This document shows positions 59,742 to 64,000 of a stretch of DNA of 64,000 bases, in pieces. Source of the DNA: JACDER01 sp963842575. Its GTDB lineage: Bacteria > Actinomycetota > Thermoleophilia > Gaiellales > Gaiellaceae. The stretch spans positions 62,001 to 126,000 of the forward strand of contig CAWJGS010000007.1 in assembly GCA_963842575.1 (NCBI GenBank), read 5' to 3'. Below the pieces are notes generated by a model. The model worked only from the letters and a program-made list of their open reading frames with translations. It searched no databases and was not told the origin of the DNA. A program made the position numbers and the translations under genes. Position 1 is the stretch's first letter. Each line of letters starts with the position of its first letter.

Positions 59742-61177
59742 GCACCGGCGTCGTAGCGCCGGAGGCAGCACCGCCCCCGCTCGCAACCGAGAAACCCGGG
59801 ATCACCAGGAGGCGCATCGGCCTCGCCGCGGCCACCCTCGGCGGCATCCTCGTGCTCGCGGCCGCGCTTCGCTTCGTCGGCATCGAGCACGCTCTCCCCT
59901 ACGGCCTGCTGAACCCCGACGAGCAGGTGATCGTCCCGCGCGCGTGGCACATGGTGCACGGAGGCGGCCCGAACCCGCACTGGTTCAACTACCCCACGGT
60001 CGTCCTCTACCTGATGGCGCCGTTCCAGGCCTGGCACGCCGCGCCGGACTACCTCGACGCCCGCATCCTCGTCGCGCTCCTCGGTGTCGGCGCCGTCGCC
60101 GCCACCTGGTGGCTCGGCCTGCGCGCCTACGGCCTCGTGGCCGCGGCCATCGGCGCCGCCGTGGTGGCGGTGGACGTGACCCACGTCGCCTACTCGCACA
60201 TGGCCGTGACCGACGTCCCGCTGACCCTGGGTATCGCCGCGGCGCTCGCGCTCATGGTGTCGGGGAGGATCGAGCTCGCGGGAGTCGCGGCGGGGCTGGC
60301 GATGGGAGCGAAATGGCCGGGCGTGCTGCTGATCGTCCCGCTCCTCGTCGCGTCGTGGAGGCAATGGCGCCGCTTCGCCATCGCTCTCGGCATCGGTGCG
60401 CTCACCTTCCTCGCCACGAGCCCCTTCGTGCTGGTCGAGCCGGGGAAGGCCTTCCACGACGCATGGGACACACAGGATCTTCACCACACCGGCTGGCTCG
60501 GCTTCGAACACGACGGCACCTCGCTCGAGGGCTACCTGCACCGGCTCTGGAGCGGAATGGGCCCCGTGCTCGTGATCGCGTTCATCGGGCTCGTCGCGGC
60601 ACTGGTAGCGCGGCGCCGGCCCGACCTGATCCTCGCCTCGTTCGTCCTCGTCTACTTCATCAACCTCCTGACGCTCAAGTCGCACTTCGACCGGTTCGTC
60701 CTCCCGCTCGTCCCGCCGCTCGGCGTGCTCGCCGGACGGATGCGCGTCCTCGCACCGGTGACCGCCCTCTGCCTCGTCGTCCCGCTCGTGTGGTCGATCC
60801 AGCGAGACGACGCATTCGCGAAGACCGACACGCGCGTGGTCGCGCACGACTGGATAGAGAGCCACGTCCCACGCGGCGTGAAGATCGCGGCCGAGTCCTC
60901 CACCGCGCCGCTCGCCGGCTTCGAGGTCGTGCCGCTCGCACTGCCCGGCCCCGCGTTCGCCTTCGACCCGAACCGCGACGTCCGCCGGCTGCGGCAGGAG
61001 GGCGTGCGGTACGTCCTCGTGAACGGCGGCGTCGCCGACCGGGTGCTCGCCGCACGTTCGAACTATCCGAAGGAGAGCCGCTTCTACGCCGACCTGGCGC
61101 AAAACGCACAGCGCACGTACTACATCCGGCCCGGCGGCGACCTGTCCGGGCCCTGGCTCGCCCTCTACAGGATCTAG
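59738..61177 (+). CDS. GT39/ArnT-like membrane glycosyltransferase
   Basis: A 479-aa membrane protein has about ten segments. Its first extracytoplasmic loop has LNPDEQVIVPRAWHMVHGGG with the acidic pair expected for the polyprenyl-phosphate-sugar binding site of GT-C enzymes. Further features are AYSHMAVTDVPLTLGIAAAL and LLTLKSHFDRFVLPLVPPLG. It probably transfers a sugar from a lipid carrier to a protein or envelope polymer. The start at 59738 overlaps the TrpC-like gene. The acceptor is unknown. Confidence 0.82.
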   Translation: MSTGVVAPEAAPPPLATEKPGITRRRIGLAAATLGGILVLAAALRFVGIEHALPYGLLNPDEQVIVPRAWHMVHGGGPNPHWFNYPTVVLYLMAPFQAWHAAPDYLDARILVALLGVGAVAATWWLGLRAYGLVAAAIGAAVVAVDVTHVAYSHMAVTDVPLTLGIAAALALMVSGRIELAGVAAGLAMGAKWPGVLLIVPLLVASWRQWRRFAIALGIGALTFLATSPFVLVEPGKAFHDAWDTQDLHHTGWLGFEHDGTSLEGYLHRLWSGMGPVLVIAFIGLVAALVARRRPDLILASFVLVYFINLLTLKSHFDRFVLPLVPPLGVLAGRMRVLAPVTALCLVVPLVWSIQRDDAFAKTDTRVVAHDWIESHVPRGVKIAAESSTAPLAGFEVVPLALPGPAFAFDPNRDVRRLRQEGVRYVLVNGGVADRVLAARSNYPKESRFYADLAQNAQRTYYIRPGGDLSGPWLALYRI

Positions 61178-61992
61178 TCGCGCAGGAGCGGCAGCGTCAG
61201 ACAGGTCGCGCCGCCGTCTCCCTTGGCGAGCTCCTCGCCGCGATAGGTGACGACGTCTACGCCGGCGGCTTCCATCCGCCGGCGCGTCTCCGCGTTCCCG
61301 TCGTGCGTCAGCGCGCGGCGGGGCCCCAGCGCGAGGACGTTCGGCCCCATCGTTTCGAACTCTGCGTCGGGCACTTCGACCAGACGCACGTCCCGCTCCT
61401 CCAGCAGCTCGACGAGCCGAGCAGGCAAAAGGGGGAGGTAGGCGACGGCCAGGTCTCGGTCGAGTGGGCTGAGCAGCGAGAGCAGGTGGAGGATCTCGCC
61501 GCGGCCGTGCAGATGCGGGACGTCGAAGCTGCGCAAGTCGGGTACGGCTCGGCGCAGCGCTTCGACGCCGGCCTCGTTCGTGCGGTAGGTGTAGCCGGCG
61601 AGGAGCGTCCGGTCGTCGAGGCGGATCAGGTCGCCGCCCTCGGCTTCGGCCGGGGCTTCCAGCCGTCCCACGACCGGGATGCCGGCGTCCGCGAGGTCGC
61701 GCTCGAGCGCAGCGGGCTCACCGCGGCGGCACTCCTTGCCCGGCCGCAGCAGAATGACCCCCTGCTCCGTCACGAGCGCGGGATCGAAGGCGTAGACGTC
61801 GTCCAGGTTCCCGCCCTCGGCCGGCGGCGCGAGGACGACCTCCACGCCGGCCTCCTCGAGCAGGATGCAGAGCCCCTCGTGCTCCCGGCGCAGGGACACC
61901 GGATCGGGCGGCGAGCGCCAACCGCATGCCGCCCATGACGCGGCATCCTCCTGGGGGGTGCGTACGAGAACGCGACGGAGGGTTCCGGTCAT
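61174..61992 (-). CDS. DDAH-like amidinohydrolase (dimethylargininase family)
   Basis: A 272-aa protein begins MTGTLRRVLVRTPQEDAASW. It has EAEGGDLIRLDDRTLLAGYT, a catalytic His region EILHLLSLLSPLDRDLAV and the C-terminal Cys in GDGGATCLTLPLLRD, the set used by dimethylarginine dimethylaminohydrolase and arginine deiminase. Both ATG 61992 and an upstream ATG 62031 are possible. The enzyme would release citrulline and dimethylamine or ammonia from an arginine-like substrate. Its end overlaps the glycosyltransferase end by 4 nt. Confidence 0.88.
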   Translation of the reverse strand: MTGTLRRVLVRTPQEDAASWAACGWRSPPDPVSLRREHEGLCILLEEAGVEVVLAPPAEGGNLDDVYAFDPALVTEQGVILLRPGKECRRGEPAALERDLADAGIPVVGRLEAPAEAEGGDLIRLDDRTLLAGYTYRTNEAGVEALRRAVPDLRSFDVPHLHGRGEILHLLSLLSPLDRDLAVAYLPLLPARLVELLEERDVRLVEVPDAEFETMGPNVLALGPRRALTHDGNAETRRRMEAAGVDVVTYRGEELAKGDGGATCLTLPLLRD

Positions 61993-62048
61993 GTCGCGGC
62001 AGCCGTACGACGAGGCCGTTGACGCTTCCATGTCGCGGGGCGTAACGC

Positions 62049-62054
62049 TACCCT
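62049..62054 (+). promoter_or_regulatory. -10 box of the lipoprotein gene at 62061
   Basis: TACCCT lies 6 nt before the GTG at 62061, again giving a leaderless mRNA. Confidence 0.42.
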
Positions 62055-62060
62055 CTGCAC

Positions 62061-62672
62061 GTGAAGCGACCCCTCCTCGCGCTCGCATTTCTCCTGCTCT
62101 TGCTGGGATCCGCGTGCGGGAGCGTCGACTCGAGCTCGAAGGCGCGGGCGCAATCCTCGAAGGCCTGCCCCGCTGCCTGGGTGCCCGGATGGCAGAAGCT
62201 GGCGAACCGCATTCGCACGCCGGTCTACTGCCCGAGCTGGGTGCCGAGCCCGCTCGACGCCAAGATCGGAGGGCAGTGGAGCTCAGGCGCCTCGGTCGGC
62301 AAGGACAGAAGCTACCTCGCCGGGTTCATCTGGTTCGAGAAGGGGAGCGAGGTGCACATCAACCTGCGCGGCTACCCGGGACGGACGGCGATCCCGAAGT
62401 GCCGCAACGACGAGCAGGCCGGCGGCAAGCGGGTGAAGACCTACATCCCGTGCTTCGCAGACGCGAAGAAGCCGCGGACGGTCGCCGGCTACAAGGTCAC
62501 GCTCTACACCGTCAACCGTGACGCCGACCAGTGGCACCTGCTGTATGCCTGGCGCCGCAACGGCTCCCTGTACACGGTGAGCGAGCACGTCGCCCCGCCG
62601 TTCGGATATCAGCGTGTCCTGCAGAACCTCAACCGGATGATGCAGAACCTCGTGCTGATCCAGCCCCGGTAG
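62061..62672 (+). CDS. Lipoprotein of unknown function
   Basis: The 203-aa product has a lipoprotein signal (MKRPLLALAFLLLLLGSACG with L-G-S-A-C), then a Ser-rich linker and a beta-rich domain with CPAAWVPGWQKLANRIRTPV, CPSWVPSPLDAKIGG, PKCRNDEQAGG and YIPCFADAKKPRTVAGYKVT. Four mature Cys may pair. I know no family. It should be anchored to the outer face of the membrane. It ends TAGTG, sharing one base with the next start. Confidence 0.78.
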   Translation: MKRPLLALAFLLLLLGSACGSVDSSSKARAQSSKACPAAWVPGWQKLANRIRTPVYCPSWVPSPLDAKIGGQWSSGASVGKDRSYLAGFIWFEKGSEVHINLRGYPGRTAIPKCRNDEQAGGKRVKTYIPCFADAKKPRTVAGYKVTLYTVNRDADQWHLLYAWRRNGSLYTVSEHVAPPFGYQRVLQNLNRMMQNLVLIQPR

Positions 62673-64000
62673 TGTCGCCGGTTACACGTCGTGAGCTTCT
62701 GGCCGGCGCGGCCGCGGCCGCCGTGGCCGGGGGCGCGCTGTACGAGCTGGTCGACCGGCTCGGGCGCACTCCGTCGCGCGCGTCGGCCGCGGGCTTCCCG
62801 AAGGAGCAGCACGTGCTCGACGGCCTGCGCGTCGTCAGCGACGACGGGATCGAGGTCGTCGTCCCGCCCCTCCACCACCGCATCGTCACCGCGAAGCTGC
62901 GAGTCGCCGGGGACAAGGCGTCGCTCGTTTCCGCCCGCGAAGAGCTCACGCACGCGCTCGACTCGATCGAGGACGGCCGGGAGCCGACGCCTGCCGGGCT
63001 CGGCGTGACGGCGGCCTGGGGGCTCCCCTACTTCGATCGTTTCGTCCCGGACCAGGCAGCCGCGCACATCCCCACGGACCTGCGCGCCACGCGCGCAAAG
63101 GGACACACGATCAAAGCGCTCACCCACTCGATCCGCTTCCCCAGTGACCCCCAGGACGTGATCCTCGAGGCCAACGACGTCGCCTTCCTCCTGCGCAGCG
63201 ACGACAAGAACGCCGTCGAGAGCGCCGCGAAGACGCTGCTCGCGCTCGACTTCCTCGAGCCGACAAGCGTGCGCGTCGGCTTCGCCGGCGGTGGGTTCGA
63301 GGGCGGGATGAGCCTGCCGAAGAGGATGGCGCTCGCGGCCGGAATCCCCGGCGCGGACCTCGTGCCGCACACGTCCGAGCTCTTCCTGGGCTTCACCTCC
63401 ACGCAGAAGGCCGGGCTCGGCCCAACCCGTATCGCCAACTTCGAGACGCTCGGGTACACCAACGCGCAGGGCGGCTACTTCGAAGGCGGAACGCACATGG
63501 CGCTCTCCCACATCTTCGAAGACCTCGAGGCCTGGTACCTCACGTTCGACTTCCGCGACCGGGTCGACACGACGTTCGACCCCGGCATGAAGGCGAAGCC
63601 CGGCGCGCAGACACTCGCACAGGGCCCGCGCCAGGTTGCCTCGGTCCGGAAGGTCGTCAAGGCATTCCACAAGACGGGGACGATGGGACACAGCGCGTCG
63701 CTCCAGACGACGTCGCGGCTGACCGAGGACGTGCGCGGAAGCGACGGCACGGTCTACGTCAAGGGGACGGCCATTCCGCACCGGGCCGACTTCAACACGC
63801 TCGACAACCCGTTCGCCTGGAGCTCGCAGCCGCAGGTGGACGCCATGGGGCAGGAGCCGCGCGCCGGAGTCCACTTCGTCGTGTTCAACCCGAGCAGCGA
63901 CGACTTCAAGCGCAACCGGCTCGCGATGGACGGAGTGCTGCCGGACGGGACGCGGCTGCCGTTCCAGCGGGGCGCGCGCGGCCAGGGGCTCAACTCGGTC
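62672..64000 (+). CDS. Tat-exported protein (possibly DUF7405/DyP-peroxidase-like), C-terminus beyond the right edge
   Basis: This frame is open from GTG 62672 to the end of the window (443 codons). It begins with a twin-arginine signal (TRRELLAGAAAAAVAGG). The mature part has ITAAWGLPYFDRFVP-like and VTAAWGLPYF segments, VRVGFAGGGFEGGMSLPKRM, FLGFTSTQKAGLGPTRIANF and NAQGGYFEGGTHMALSHIFE. The ferredoxin-like layout recalls DyP-type peroxidases and the Tat-exported DUF7405 group; the exact DyP GxxDG motif is not seen. Tat export suggests a folded or cofactor-loaded protein. The export signal is firm, the family is a guess. Confidence 0.7.
   Translation, partial: MSPVTRRELLAGAAAAAVAGGALYELVDRLGRTPSRASAAGFPKEQHVLDGLRVVSDDGIEVVVPPLHHRIVTAKLRVAGDKASLVSAREELTHALDSIEDGREPTPAGLGVTAAWGLPYFDRFVPDQAAAHIPTDLRATRAKGHTIKALTHSIRFPSDPQDVILEANDVAFLLRSDDKNAVESAAKTLLALDFLEPTSVRVGFAGGGFEGGMSLPKRMALAAGIPGADLVPHTSELFLGFTSTQKAGLGPTRIANFETLGYTNAQGGYFEGGTHMALSHIFEDLEAWYLTFDFRDRVDTTFDPGMKAKPGAQTLAQGPRQVASVRKVVKAFHKTGTMGHSASLQTTSRLTEDVRGSDGTVYVKGTAIPHRADFNTLDNPFAWSSQPQVDAMGQEPRAGVHFVVFNPSSDDFKRNRLAMDGVLPDGTRLPFQRGARGQGLNSV

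Overview
The window is high-GC (roughly 70%) chromosomal DNA from an actinobacterium, most plausibly an uncultured soil lineage near the Thermoleophilia (Gaiellales/Solirubrobacterales). The evidence is a fused CofG-CofH FO synthase (coenzyme F420 synthesis), a DUF2277 protein, many GTG starts and TAnnnT -10 boxes placed 6-9 nt before start codons (leaderless mRNAs), and a conserved block leuS-comEA-comEC-holA-rpsT-murJ-lepA-hemW-hrcA-dnaJ-prmA-mtaB-HIT-yqeY-phoH-ybeY-dgkA-era. The lineage is inferred from reading alone. I see no rRNA, tRNA, insertion sequence, prophage or CRISPR array. No gene-free stretch exceeds 300 bases; the longest are 24336-24565 and 58982-59165.

Layout. 1-7.3 kb: a cut-off PQQ-type propeller protein, a TolB-like propeller protein, DUF2277, two tiny charged ORFs, a cupin, a secreted beta-helix protein, uvrB, and divergently a formylglycine-generating enzyme and a DUF1360 membrane protein. 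7.3-13.8 kb: one tight minus-strand run of eight genes (ribbon-helix-helix regulator, 38-aa peptide, DUF4097 beta-helix, M29 aminopeptidase, MFS, MFS, 43-aa Cys peptide, MFS), headed by a clear promoter with a 9-bp direct repeat over its -10. 13.8-16.4 kb: rpsA-coaE-lytic transglycosylase. 16.4-27.7 kb: a BNR propeller/MoaD-like/hydrolase operon, an HMG-CoA-lyase-like gene converging on a CaiB-type CoA-transferase, GrpB, YyaL, two cold-shock proteins, a PAQR membrane protein, a flavin oxidoreductase and XdhC. 27.7-33.8 kb: a secreted sialidase-fold protein divergent from a complete livGFHMK branched-chain amino-acid transporter. 33.8-39.4 kb: a lipoprotein, fbiC, lysA and a cupin. 39.4-58.4 kb: the conserved housekeeping block, opening with a candidate leucine attenuator before leuS. 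58.4-64 kb: secreted proteins, a degenerate TrpC-like protein with a GT39 glycosyltransferase, a DDAH-like amidinohydrolase, a lipoprotein and a Tat-exported protein running off the right edge.

How it works together: the core block supplies translation and ribosome quality control (leuS, lepA, prmA, mtaB, ybeY, era), protein folding (hrcA, dnaJ), DNA uptake (comEA, comEC), replication (holA) and envelope synthesis (murJ, DgkA-PAP2). Genes are packed with 4-nt NTGA overlaps, so translational coupling is probably general.

Main points for a second look: (1) a leaderless six-residue leader peptide with two adjacent Leu codons (MSQLLE) followed by an intrinsic terminator directly before leuS; (2) the regulator-led eight-gene operon with three MFS exporters; (3) three conserved genes whose only sensible start is CTG; (4) a MoaD-like sulfur carrier whose GG is followed by Cys-Ala; (5) seven apparent single-base indels in six genes, including hemW and era, which look like sequence errors and should be resolved before any gene is called broken.
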